Below are positions 28,079-36,388 of a stretch of DNA of 64,000 nt, piece after piece. The translations under genes were made by a program, and so were the position numbers. Every line of letters begins with the position of its first letter. Position 1 is the first letter of the stretch. The notes under the pieces were generated by a model. That model saw only the letters and a program-made list of their open reading frames with translations, ran no database searches and was not told the DNA's origin. Source of the stretch: DATMRF01 sp035566435 (GTDB lineage: Bacteria; Verrucomicrobiota; Verrucomicrobiia; Limisphaerales; UBA8199); assembly GCA_035566435.1 (NCBI GenBank), contig DATMRF010000118.1:1-64000 (forward strand), written 5' to 3'.

Positions 28079-28642
28079 ATGAATAAAATCTTCCGCTGTT
28101 TCCTGGTCGCCGGCTGGCTGGCGGTTCCCGGCCTCGCGCGCGCGGACGCAACGAACAATCCTGCGCTCGCCGCGCATGCCCAAGACCTCGTCGTTTTACA
28201 GGGCGAGAAGCTCGTTTCGTTCAAGTCTGACACCTTCCTCAACGCACCTTACACCGTGTTGTATTTTGGCGCGGGCTGGTGTCCAGATTGCCGGAAATTC
28301 TCACCGGGCCTGGTGGAGGCTTATAACCGCCAAGCTCCGGGGCGGAACCGTTTTGAAGTGTTGCTCTTGACGATGGACAAGACCGCCGAGGGGATGCTTA
28401 AGTTCATGAAGGTGGAAAAGATGACGTGGCCCGCCCTGGCGTTCGACAAAATGGAAGGAGCAGAGGATTTGAAGAAGTATTATTCCGGTCATGGTATTCC
28501 TTGCTTGAGTGTCATCGACCAAACGGGGGCGGTTGTGCTCCAGAGCAAGAGCGACCAGGACGCGGCGCCGGTGCTGGAACAATTGCAGCGACTGCTTAAG
28601 GGCAAACCCTCCCGACCTCTCGAGCACGCATCAAGCCCATGA
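28079..28642 (+). CDS. Exported thioredoxin-like (nucleoredoxin-type) protein
   Basis: A 187-residue periplasmic protein with a signal peptide (MNKIFRCFLVAGWLAVPGLARADA). The thioredoxin fold carries the redox motif WCPDC at residues 67-71 (LYFGAGWCPDCRKFSP). Downstream text (VLLLTMDKTAEGMLKFMKVEKMTWPALAF, then HGIPCLSVIDQTGAVVLQSK) follows the tryparedoxin/nucleoredoxin pattern, including a cis-Pro region. The CPDC active site suggests disulfide reduction or exchange in the envelope. It has no obvious operon partner; a family A palindrome begins four bases after its stop. Confidence 0.85.
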   Translation: MNKIFRCFLVAGWLAVPGLARADATNNPALAAHAQDLVVLQGEKLVSFKSDTFLNAPYTVLYFGAGWCPDCRKFSPGLVEAYNRQAPGRNRFEVLLLTMDKTAEGMLKFMKVEKMTWPALAFDKMEGAEDLKKYYSGHGIPCLSVIDQTGAVVLQSKSDQDAAPVLEQLQRLLKGKPSRPLEHASSP

Positions 28643-28645
28643 ACC

Positions 28646-28719
28646 GGGGCGGGGACGGCCACGTCCCCGTGAAGCAAGCCTTGGATCGGAAACCTCGGGG
28701 ACGTGGCCGTCCCCGCCCC
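28646..28719. repeat. Family A palindromic element (complete)
   Basis: Inverted arms at 28646-28669 and 28696-28719 with the core GACGGCCACGTCCCCG, separated by about 26 bases. It lies just after the thioredoxin-like gene and could fold as a long mRNA-end hairpin. There is no T-run. Confidence 0.8.
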
Positions 28720-28881
28720 GGCTCACAGGACGAGTCAAATGCGTTACGACTTTGACCCGTTAGGTCCGCGGTCCAGAGCCGGAGGTGCAAGAGCCCGAAT
28801 TAAAAGCACCTTGGGAGCAAGCTCGCCAAATGACTTTTTTTGAAGCTTGCCAAGGCCACCAGCTCCCGGGCATTTTCTGTC

Positions 28882-30447
28882 ATGGCAGCAAGCAAAGATT
28901 CCGATAACCTCGATTCGAAGTTTTACAAGCCAGCGGACGCCTTCTTCCCGGCTTACAATAACATCGGACTGACGTTTGATGACGTCACACTCGCGACGCT
29001 TTACTCGGAAGTACTGCCCCGCGAAACACAACTCGACACCCGGCTGGCCGAGGGCTTGCACCTTAATATCCCGGTCATCTCCTCGGACATGGACACCGTG
29101 ACGGAGTCGCGCATGGCGATCGGGATGGCGCTCAACGGCGGGCTGGGCCTGATCCATTATAACATGCCCGAGCGCGAGCAACTCTCCGAGGTCAGCCGCG
29201 TCAAGAACCACGTCCATGGCCTGATCCAGGAGCCGATCAAGGCGGCCCCGGACCAGTTCATCGGCGACGTGCTGAATCTCATCGAGAAAAAGCATTTCGC
29301 CTTCAGCACTTTTCCCGTGGTGGATGCGCAGGGCAAACTGCTGGGCCTGCTGCCCGGGCACGTGGTCAAGTTGCGCTACGCCAAGCGCAAAGTGGCCGAG
29401 GCGCTGACGCCGCGCGACCAGGTCAAGACGATCAACAAGAAGGAGCTGGGGCGCGACCCCATTGCCAAGGCCGACAAATTCTTCACCGAACATCCCGGCA
29501 TCCACAAGCTGCTGGTGGTCGATGACCAGGACCGGCTGCACGGGCTGTTCACGATGAGCGATGTCGAGCGCATCACTCAGGAACGAAACGCGCAGTTCAA
29601 ACCGACGCGTGACGCTCATTTCCGCCTGGTGTGCGGCGCGGCAGTGTCCGCGACGCGCAACTCGTTTGGCGAGCTGGACCGAGAGCGCATCCTGGCACAC
29701 GTGGGGGGGCTGGTGGAGCGGGGCGTGGACGTCGTGGCGGTCTCGACTGCGCACGGGCACAGCAAAGGCGTCGGCGACACAGTAAGAGTTCTGCGCGACG
29801 CCTTTCCGAAGCTGCCGCTCATCGCCGGAAACGTCACCAGCGCCGCCGGGGTTGAATACCTGGCGGACTGCGGCGCGAATGCGATCAAGGTTGGCCAGGG
29901 GCCAGGTTCGATCTGCACCACGCGAATTGTCGCGGGCGTCGGCATCCCGCAGTTAACCGCGCTCTATGTCGCTTCCCGCGCGGCGCAAAAGAAACGCGCA
30001 ACGATTGTTGCCGATGGCGGCATCACCAAGTCCGGCGACATCGTCAAGGCGCTGACATTGGCGGAGGCGGTCATCTGCGGCGGCCTTTTCGCCGGGTGCC
30101 CCGAGGCGCCGGGTGAGGTGATGGAGTTCAGCGGCAAGCGGTACAAGCAGTATCGCGGCATGGGCAGTTTCGCCGCCATGAAGGCCGGCTCGGCGGCTCG
30201 CTACGGGCACACCAATGACGCGTCCCGCAAAGTCGCTCCGGAGGGAGTCGAGGCGCTCAAGGAGGTGACCGGCTCGGTGGACCGCGTTCTGACCCAGCTC
30301 ATCGGCGGCATCCAATCGGGAATGGGCTACCTCGGCGCGGCCAACCTGTCCCAATTGCGCGAGAAAGCCCGATTCATCCGTGTCAGCCCCGCGGGGCAGC
30401 GCGAGGCAGCACCCCATGATGTCGTGGAGTTGAAGGCGGGTAACTGA
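28882..30447 (+). CDS. guaB: IMP dehydrogenase
   Basis: A 521-residue enzyme if started at the ATG at 28882 (MAASKDSD...); a TTG at 28840 in the same frame is less likely. It oxidises IMP to XMP with NAD+, the committed step to GMP. The barrel begins with LTFDDVTLATLYSEVLPRETQLDTRL and SSDMDTVTESRMAIGMALNGGLG. A CBS-pair insert follows (HFAFSTFPVVDAQGKLLGLLPGH and HKLLVVDDQDRLHGLFTMSD). The catalytic Cys is in GPGSICTTRIVAGVG; the flap has YRGMGSFAAM. The gene stands alone between repeats and is clearly housekeeping. Confidence 0.96.
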   Translation: MAASKDSDNLDSKFYKPADAFFPAYNNIGLTFDDVTLATLYSEVLPRETQLDTRLAEGLHLNIPVISSDMDTVTESRMAIGMALNGGLGLIHYNMPEREQLSEVSRVKNHVHGLIQEPIKAAPDQFIGDVLNLIEKKHFAFSTFPVVDAQGKLLGLLPGHVVKLRYAKRKVAEALTPRDQVKTINKKELGRDPIAKADKFFTEHPGIHKLLVVDDQDRLHGLFTMSDVERITQERNAQFKPTRDAHFRLVCGAAVSATRNSFGELDRERILAHVGGLVERGVDVVAVSTAHGHSKGVGDTVRVLRDAFPKLPLIAGNVTSAAGVEYLADCGANAIKVGQGPGSICTTRIVAGVGIPQLTALYVASRAAQKKRATIVADGGITKSGDIVKALTLAEAVICGGLFAGCPEAPGEVMEFSGKRYKQYRGMGSFAAMKAGSAARYGHTNDASRKVAPEGVEALKEVTGSVDRVLTQLIGGIQSGMGYLGAANLSQLREKARFIRVSPAGQREAAPHDVVELKAGN

Positions 30448-30550
30448 GCAGAGCGGAAGTAACGATTTACGATTTACGATTTACGGGCCCGCTCCAAAGG
30501 AGATGTCCCTCGTAAACCGCAAATCTCTTTCAGCAAGTCCCCTGTCCTGC
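30448..30550. repeat. Short intergenic direct repeat ACGATTT
   Basis: At about 30462-30485 the heptamer-based sequence ACGATTTACGATTTACGATT is repeated in tandem, between convergent genes. A related AATCGTAAATC string occurs just before the PHP phosphatase gene near 55.87 kb. No gene is present. Confidence 0.5.
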
Positions 30551-30775
30551 TCAGAATTCTATCGCGTCGTTGTTCTGGCCGCACTGGGAGCAGCGGGAGC
30601 GGTCCACGTCCGGGTCATCGGTATAGACGTAGCCGCAGCGCGTGCAGCGAAAGATGCGGTCCTCGCTGGAGGTCGGTTCGAACCGGCGGCGGCGCAGCTC
30701 CGCGTAGATCGCGACGCCGGTCAATGCCGAAAGCATGACGACAACGTAGGTGAAAATTAGATGGTGGAGGGCCAC
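30551..30775 (-). CDS. Small membrane protein with a C-terminal zinc ribbon
   Basis: A 74-residue protein. One transmembrane helix at the N-terminus (LIFTYVVVMLSALTGVAIYAEL) is followed by a short charged linker and a four-cysteine zinc ribbon: CTRCGYVYTDDPDVDRSRCSQCG, close to a rubredoxin-like knuckle. It is the last gene after the ExbB-ExbD-TonB-like set, 67 bases downstream, and may be co-transcribed with it. The function is unknown. The two CxxC pairs and the hydrophobic segment make it a credible gene despite its size. Confidence 0.7.
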   Translation of the reverse strand: MALHHLIFTYVVVMLSALTGVAIYAELRRRRFEPTSSEDRIFRCTRCGYVYTDDPDVDRSRCSQCGQNNDAIEF

Positions 30776-30842
30776 GGAGTGTGGAGCGTTAAAGAGTTAA
30801 AGCGCGAGAGGGCTACACCGTTGCCGAATGACATATGGAAGC

Positions 30843-31622
30843 TCATTGTCCTTCCGGTGGGGCATTAGTGAGCGGTGGGATCGTGTGCCACTCGAAGATT
30901 AGCAGGCCCCAGCTCAGTCCCGCCAGCGCCGAAGGTTTGCCGGCCGGATTTGCGGGCTGGAACCGCGCCGCCCGGGCCTGCGCCAGCGCGTATTGGTCAG
31001 CCTCCTTCTTACCGCTGCCGACCAGCAGGGTCAATGAAACAGGCACGCCGGCCGCGTCGACCACCAGTTGGACGACGCTGTTGGTCAACAACTCGGGGTT
31101 TGGCTGAGGCGGCAAAACAGGCATAGTTAGCATCCGGCGCCCGGCAAGGTCTCCAGTCACCCGGAACCCGGATTCTTGCGGCAAACCCCGGGTCTTCGTC
31201 AGTGTTGGCCAAGTCAGTTCCGGCTGCAGCTGTGGCAACACATCAAAAGTATTAAAGGAATTCGTTTGGATAAACTGCTGAAAGGCCTGGCCCAGGTCCG
31301 CGACCGGCAGCTCGAGCCAGCCGGGCGGATTTGACCAAACATAAGCCTCGAACTCCTGTGGCGGAACGAGCAGCCAGCCCGGCCCCGAAAAGCCCCGCCG
31401 ATGCGGCAAAGCAAAGATGGTCGGGTCCATCAGGGCCAGCAGGTCGCCAGCGCTGGCGCCAGCCAGGCGCAAAACCGGAGCCTGGGCCGCAGCGCTGTGT
31501 GGTTTCGGTTTGGAATCGCCAAGCGAGAAGAGCAGCGCAACTTGCAGGGCGCAAACCAGGGCGATGATCCCCAGCCACTGGCCGCGCGTCCAGCGGCCTG
31601 GGAGCAGGACATCCGTGCTCAT
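30843..31622 (-). CDS. Anchored TonB-like protein of an ExbBD operon
   Basis: A 259-residue protein. A single membrane anchor lies near residues 15-34 (LGIIALVCALQVALLFSLG), followed by a periplasmic part with Pro-rich stretches (PPQPNPELLTNSVVQLVVDAAGVPVSLTLLVGSGKKEADQYALAQARAARFQP). The last segment resembles the C-terminal domain of energy transducers (a derived variable, then a list of values to be squared and summed). It begins 10 bases after the ExbD-like gene, and the position argues for a TonB role. The sequence is too diverged to be sure; no strong TonB motif is seen. Confidence 0.6.
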   Translation of the reverse strand: MSTDVLLPGRWTRGQWLGIIALVCALQVALLFSLGDSKPKPHSAAAQAPVLRLAGASAGDLLALMDPTIFALPHRRGFSGPGWLLVPPQEFEAYVWSNPPGWLELPVADLGQAFQQFIQTNSFNTFDVLPQLQPELTWPTLTKTRGLPQESGFRVTGDLAGRRMLTMPVLPPQPNPELLTNSVVQLVVDAAGVPVSLTLLVGSGKKEADQYALAQARAARFQPANPAGKPSALAGLSWGLLIFEWHTIPPLTNAPPEGQ

Positions 31623-31632
31623 GCGTAGGCGC

Positions 31633-32052
31633 TCAAGGCGATGGAGAAAGCGGCCGCGGCAAGGTGGCCAGCACCCCGTTGGTAATTCCCACCCCGCGTG
31701 CGAGCATGCTCAGCCGCGCCAGCATTTCGGTCGTGACCGCTTTGTCCGCCTGCACGATCAGCGTCGGGGGTTCAGCCGACGCGATCACCAACTCCCTCAA
31801 GCGCCCACGCAATCCTGCCTCTTCAACCGCTTCGTTTTCGAAATACCACCTTCCATTGGCGTCAATGGCCACCGCCACGGTCGGCTTATCGGTGCCCGGC
31901 AGATTGTCGGCCACCGGCAGTTCCAGTCGCACGCCCGGCGTGTAAACCAGCGAGCCCAGCAGCAGAAAAATCACCAGCAGGAAAAACACCGCCGCAAACG
32001 GGGCGGCATCGAGCTGGCCCCGGAAAATCCGGGCGTTGCGGGGGAATTTCAT
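31633..32052 (-). CDS. ExbD/TolR-like protein without the usual membrane Asp
   Basis: A 139-residue protein from the ATG at 32052 (MKFPRNARIFRGQLD); an upstream start at 32085 would overlap the ExbB gene. It has one transmembrane helix (PFAAVFFLLVIFLLLGSLVYTPG) and a periplasmic domain (VRLELPVADNLPG, VAIDANGRWYFENEAV, LIVQADKAVTTEMLARLSMLARGVG), the typical ExbD layout. In ExbD the membrane helix usually reads Pro-x-x-Asp; here the aligned residue is Ala21, and the nearest acidic residue is Asp15 before the helix. It is 7 bases downstream of the ExbB-like gene. Confidence 0.85.
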   Translation of the reverse strand: MKFPRNARIFRGQLDAAPFAAVFFLLVIFLLLGSLVYTPGVRLELPVADNLPGTDKPTVAVAIDANGRWYFENEAVEEAGLRGRLRELVIASAEPPTLIVQADKAVTTEMLARLSMLARGVGITNGVLATLPRPLSPSP

Positions 32053-32059
32053 GGCACGT

Positions 32060-32683
32060 TCAAGGCTTCGCGCCCTCGGTGACAATGTTCACGATTTCCG
32101 TCGCGGCGCGCTCCATGTCCAGCACGATAGAGTTTACACGGCTGACGAGGTAATTGTAGCCGGCGTGCGCTGGAATAGCCACCGCCAATCCGGCGGCCGC
32201 ACAAACCAGCGCCTGCCAAACGCCGTTTGACAAGTCGCCCAAATGAGCCTGCAATCCTTTGGATTCCATCGCATAGAAGGTCTGGATGAAGCCGAGCACC
32301 GTGCCCAGGAGGCCCAGCAGCGGCGCCAGTTGCGCGATGGTCGCGAGCAGATTGAGCTTTTCTTCGAGACGCGGCACTTCGGCCAGCCCTGCTTCCTCGA
32401 GCGCCTCGCGCATTCGTTCGCGCCCGTTGTCCCGGTTGAGAATCGCCGTCTTGACCAGGCGCGCGACGGGGCCCGGCGTGGCGTCGCAAATCGACAAGGC
32501 CTCGACAACATTATTCCGCTTCAGCACGGTCCGCACCCCGTTGAGGAACTCGGTGGAGTTAATCTGCGCGCGGTGGCAGTGCAAAAACCGCTCGATAAAG
32601 ACCACCACGGCGACCGCGCTGATGAGCATCAGCAGATACATCACTGGCCCGCCGTGGGCCAACAAACCCGGCAGCTTTAGCAT
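32060..32683 (-). CDS. ExbB/TolQ-type proton channel protein
   Basis: A 207-residue inner-membrane protein of the MotA/TolQ/ExbB family. Three membrane helices are visible: VMYLLMLISAVAVVVFIERF near the N-terminus, then LNLLATIAQLAPLLGLLGTVLGFIQTF, and GVWQALVCAAAGLAVAIPAHAGYNYL. The second and third form the usual proton channel core with ExbD. It heads an operon of ExbB, ExbD, a TonB-like protein and a zinc-ribbon protein. The set should energise outer-membrane transport, though no TonB-dependent receptor is in the window. Confidence 0.92.
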   Translation of the reverse strand: MLKLPGLLAHGGPVMYLLMLISAVAVVVFIERFLHCHRAQINSTEFLNGVRTVLKRNNVVEALSICDATPGPVARLVKTAILNRDNGRERMREALEEAGLAEVPRLEEKLNLLATIAQLAPLLGLLGTVLGFIQTFYAMESKGLQAHLGDLSNGVWQALVCAAAGLAVAIPAHAGYNYLVSRVNSIVLDMERAATEIVNIVTEGAKP

Positions 32684-32796
32684 GGCTTCGTTATACGTTC
32701 TCGAAGCTTCGGTTCAAAGGCGAAAGTTGCTGCCGCCAACAGGACGGTGTCGGGGAGCGCCCTTTCTGGCGGCGCAGCCAGTAACCCGTCACGGCT

Positions 32797-32863
32797 GGGG
32801 CGCGCGATCCCAATCGTGCGTCTGAGCCGGAAGACAAATCGCACGATTGGAACCGTGCGCCCC
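32797..32863. repeat. Palindromic element (family D)
   Basis: Left arm 32797-32820 and right arm 32840-32863 are inverted copies that include CCCAATCGTGCG and CGCACGATTGG, with a 19-base loop. It lies in the divergent gap between the ExbB operon and the adenylate-forming enzyme gene. No second copy was seen in the window. Confidence 0.75.
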
Positions 32864-32969
32864 GGCCCGCCTTCACCCAGGCTGTCCGAGGCAAACGGTT
32901 TGAGGGCTGACGCGGCCGGTTTTTGTGCTATAGTTCCCCGGCGCCCAGAGCCTGGCTCGAGCGCGAAAT

Positions 32970-34235
32970 ATGCTGGCAACACCTGAATTGATTGCTGAGA
33001 CCGGCCTCTCCGAGCGGCTAACCGAGGTCCTGCCCCGCTATTTGAACGCGGTGCCACTTTATCGCCAAAGCTCCAGCTCACTCCTGGTGGAGGAGCCGGA
33101 GCGGGTGATGGATGCGTGGCGCCGGTTGCCGTTGCTCACCAAGGAAGATATTCGCCGCGATTTCCCGCGGAACTTCCTGGAGAGCGAAGCGGCCCTAAAG
33201 GCGCTGGTCGAAGAGGACCGCATCGAACTGGAGCAGACCTCCGGCACTTCCGAAGAACGCACACCGCTGCTGCTCCCGCGCGGATGGTGGGCCGAGCAGG
33301 AAGCGCGCGCGCTGCGCCTTAACGCCTTCGTTGCGCAGGTGTTGGACGAGCATCCCGCCACCCGACGCGTCACCATCAATTCGCCCGTCTGCAGCGGCGA
33401 TATCTGCTACACCGGCGTGCCTTCCCGCAATGAGCGCATTGTCGGCGACGCTCTTTTTGTCAGCCTGTCCCGCTATCCGTTTCTCTGGAGCGAGTCCGAA
33501 TTAGCGCGAATGGCGGCCGAAGCGCTGGAATGGCAGCCGCAATTCCTCGACGTGGACCCGGTGTACGGCGTGTTGTTCGCGCTTTATTGCGAGCGACGGG
33601 GCATCCGGCTGCCTTCATTGCGGTTCGTTCTCTGCAGCTACGAGTTCGTTAGCGTGGCGCACCGCAGAATTCTGTCACGGGTCTTTGGCGTCCCGGTTTT
33701 CGACCTGTACGGTTCGACCGAAACCGGCCACCTCATGATGGAGGATGCGCGCGGAGAAAAGCGACCCTGCCTCGAAACAGCTCTACTTGAAGTGTTCGAA
33801 CCGGATGAGGCCGGCGTTGGCGCACTGATCGTCACCACGCTCACCAACGATTTCATGCCGCTGCTGCGATACCGCATCGGCGACCTGGTGGAGCGGCTGG
33901 AACTCCCGTACCGCACCCGCTACCTCGTCCATGGCCGGGCCGCCGACGCGTTTCACATCGCTCGCGGCACATCCGTAACCACCCGGCAGATCGATCAATG
34001 TTTTGCCGGCCTGGAGGGCATCGCTCATTACCAGCTCACCGAGCGTCCCGGCGGCCCCTGGTTGCTGCGATTTGTGCCCGACGCCGCCGGCCCCGACCCG
34101 TCGCCGTTGGCGGCGCTGGAAGGCCAGCTGACGCGCTTGCTCGATTTGCAGCACGGCCTGGAGATTCATCGCACCGATATGCTCGTACCCGAAACTTCTG
34201 GAAAGTTCCGACTGGGATACCCGGCAAGGCGGTGA
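32970..34235 (+). CDS. Phenylacetate-CoA ligase-like adenylate-forming enzyme
   Basis: A 421-residue member of the ANL superfamily, closest in layout to phenylacetate-CoA ligase/coenzyme F390 synthetase relatives. Visible motifs are the P-loop-like EQTSGTSEERTPLLLPR, the adenylate-binding DLYGSTETGHLM, and LLRYRIGDLVERL. The final domain has HGRAADAFHIARG and ends in SGKFRLGYPARR, where the Lys in SGKF may be the catalytic one. It should activate a carboxylic acid as an acyl-adenylate; the acid cannot be told. It stands alone, convergent with the sigma54 activator. Confidence 0.85.
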   Translation: MLATPELIAETGLSERLTEVLPRYLNAVPLYRQSSSSLLVEEPERVMDAWRRLPLLTKEDIRRDFPRNFLESEAALKALVEEDRIELEQTSGTSEERTPLLLPRGWWAEQEARALRLNAFVAQVLDEHPATRRVTINSPVCSGDICYTGVPSRNERIVGDALFVSLSRYPFLWSESELARMAAEALEWQPQFLDVDPVYGVLFALYCERRGIRLPSLRFVLCSYEFVSVAHRRILSRVFGVPVFDLYGSTETGHLMMEDARGEKRPCLETALLEVFEPDEAGVGALIVTTLTNDFMPLLRYRIGDLVERLELPYRTRYLVHGRAADAFHIARGTSVTTRQIDQCFAGLEGIAHYQLTERPGGPWLLRFVPDAAGPDPSPLAALEGQLTRLLDLQHGLEIHRTDMLVPETSGKFRLGYPARR

Positions 34236-34286
34236 GCCGCAGGAGTGGGCGCCCAGAAGCGGCGCGCGAGGCGGCAAAGGCCATCG

Positions 34287-35669
34287 TCAGGAAGCAGCTG
34301 TTGGATCGACTTCGAACCCCAGCTCTCGAAACCGCTGCAATTTATAAATCAAGGCTCGGCGGCTGATGCCCAACGCCTTGGCCGTTTCCGTGCGGTTGAA
34401 GTCGTGTTTGCGCAGCGCCTGGAAAATAGCTTGCCGCTCGATCTCGCCCAACCGCTCCGCCTCGGCAGGTTCGGCGGCCGGCCCCGCCCCGGAGTTCGCG
34501 CGTACCCGGGCCGGCAGGTGTTCCGGCAGGATCAGCTCGCCCAGCGAGAGCAGGGCGGCTCGCTCCATCGCGTTGCGGAGTTCGCGGACGTTGCCGGGCC
34601 AGAGGTAGCGCGCCAGGCACTCCGGCACCGATGAAGCGAACCGCGCTTTGCCTTTGGTAAACTCCGCGATGAACGCCGCCGCCAGCGGCAGAATGTCCTC
34701 CGGGCGCTCGCGCAAGGGCGGCAGGTTCAGCTCCACGACATTCAGCCGGTAAAACAGGTCCTCGCGGAACCGGCCGGCTTTGACCTCTTCCTCGAGGTTG
34801 CGGTTGGTCGCCGCCAGGATGCGCGCGTTGGTTTGCAGCTCCTTGTTCGAACCGACGCGCGTGAACAACCCATCCTGCGTCACCCGCAGCAGTTTCGCCT
34901 GCAGCGGCGGCGACATGTCGGCAATTTCATCGAGGAAAATCGTGCCGCCGTCCGCCTGTTCGAACCGGCCGATCCGCTGCGCGACGGCGCCGGTAAATGC
35001 CCCTTTCTCGTGGCCGAAGAGCTCGCTTTCCAGCAAGGTTTCAGGAATGGCGGCGCAGTTCACTTTCACCAACGGCCCGGCCGCGCGCGCGCTCCAGGCG
35101 TGGAGCACATCCGCCAGCACCTCTTTGCCGACGCCGCTTTCCCCTGTGATCAAGACTCGGCTTTCCGAGGGCGCGATCAGGGAAGCGTCGTGAAACACCG
35201 CCTGCATCAACGGACTCCGGGCAACCACTTGCGGCGGCAATCGCTTGTCGGCGCTGAACTTTACCGGCGCGGTCTTGGCCAATCCGGTCACCTGCCGGAC
35301 CATGGCCAGCAGTTCGTCGAGGTCGATGGGCTTCGCGAGATAATTCAGGGCGCCATCCCGCATCGCGCCGACCGCTTCACGAATGTCGGCGTAAGCGGTG
35401 ACCAGCAGAACGGGCAGGACGGCGTTCTCCTGGCGGGCCCGCCGCAGGGTTTCCAACCCGGAAAGCCCCGGCATGCGTACATCGGAGATCATCATCGCAA
35501 AAGGTTCGCCCCGCAGCAGTTCTAGCGCGCGCTCGCCCGAATCCGCTACCATGATTTCAAAACCCTGGCTGCGCAGGAAGGAATCCAGCAGGCTGCGCTG
35601 GCCGGGATCATCATCCACGATCAGGATGCGCGGCGGTTTAACACCGTTCTTGCGAATCTCGGACGGCAT
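34287..35669 (-). CDS. NtrC-family sigma54-dependent response regulator
   Basis: A 460-residue regulator with three domains. The receiver (about 10-125) has VDDD and the phosphoacceptor Asp63 in ISDVRMPG. The AAA+ domain has Walker A GESGVGKE, the sigma54-contact loop GAFTGA, and GGTIFLDEIADMSP for Walker B. The C-terminal Fis-type helix-turn-helix is HDFNRTETAKALGISRRALIYKLQRF. It activates RpoN promoters once phosphorylated. The only NtrB-like kinase in the window is at 38.6-40.1 kb, and the two could form a pair although three other genes lie between them. Confidence 0.95.
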   Translation of the reverse strand: MPSEIRKNGVKPPRILIVDDDPGQRSLLDSFLRSQGFEIMVADSGERALELLRGEPFAMMISDVRMPGLSGLETLRRARQENAVLPVLLVTAYADIREAVGAMRDGALNYLAKPIDLDELLAMVRQVTGLAKTAPVKFSADKRLPPQVVARSPLMQAVFHDASLIAPSESRVLITGESGVGKEVLADVLHAWSARAAGPLVKVNCAAIPETLLESELFGHEKGAFTGAVAQRIGRFEQADGGTIFLDEIADMSPPLQAKLLRVTQDGLFTRVGSNKELQTNARILAATNRNLEEEVKAGRFREDLFYRLNVVELNLPPLRERPEDILPLAAAFIAEFTKGKARFASSVPECLARYLWPGNVRELRNAMERAALLSLGELILPEHLPARVRANSGAGPAAEPAEAERLGEIERQAIFQALRKHDFNRTETAKALGISRRALIYKLQRFRELGFEVDPTAAS

Positions 35670-36388
35670 GCGCTCAGTCTGGGTGCATGATGCAATCTAT
35701 GCCCGACCACAGATGGAGCGCCGCATCCGGGCACGCTGTCTGCGACTCCCGTAACCCGCCTGCCCTAAAGCGGCGCAAAGACTTTTGACGTTTCGTAAAG
35801 CTCCGGCCCAACCGGATTCAGAAGCAGAATAGCGCCGCACCAGGACGCAATAAAAGCCAAATCCCGCCTGGTTGCCTAAGCCGCAGTTCTGGGGTTTTCC
35901 GAACCGCGCCCGGCGTTCCGTTCCGGACGAACCTTGCTGCCGGAGTCCAGAGGGGTGGCGACGGTGGTACGGGTGCCTCCAGAGCCAGCCGGCAGATTCG
36001 TGGACACGACGGACCCAACAGAATCGTCCATGCCGTCCGTAAGACTGGAACAAGAGGCGCAAAGATTGGGGTTCCGGGAGAGAGCGTTGCCCAGGTGCAC
36101 TATCGACTCGCCACAACAAATGCAAATGCGCGGGTTCATCAGGACGGGCCCGGAGGTTTTCGGTTGCGTGCGGCGAAGCCCGGCTTATGTCTCAGCACAA
36201 AACCGCGACAGGTGCCATGGGCGACATCTGCCGAAGCAACAGCCAAGACTTCCGACCGCGTGTTCAATTTGAATCCAACTCCTGTCCCAACGCAATAAAG
36301 CACTGGGTGTGTTGGAAGTCAAGTGAGCGAAAGCCGGAATTCGGCCAGCTGCAGGAACGTCGGGTCGTTGCTGCGGGCTTGGACCAGC
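35670..36388. other. Sparse region with one possible small gene
   Basis: Apart from the small zinc-finger-like reading frame at 35876-36139 nothing convincing is coded here. I see no strong palindrome or promoter. The open frames on the plus strand are Arg/Pro/Ser-rich and look like chance. Confidence 0.4.
35876..36139 (-). CDS. Possible small four-cysteine (zinc-binding) protein
   Basis: An 87-residue reading frame. Its first 34 residues hold paired cysteines (RICICCGESIVHLG, then NPNLCASCSSLTDGMDD), a plausible zinc knuckle. The second half is low-complexity (Gly/Thr/Arg) and less protein-like. I see no clear ribosome-binding site before the ATG. It may be a real small protein, a decayed gene or chance; the cysteine spacing is the only positive evidence. 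Confidence 0.4.
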   Translation of the reverse strand: MNPRICICCGESIVHLGNALSRNPNLCASCSSLTDGMDDSVGSVVSTNLPAGSGGTRTTVATPLDSGSKVRPERNAGRGSENPRTAA

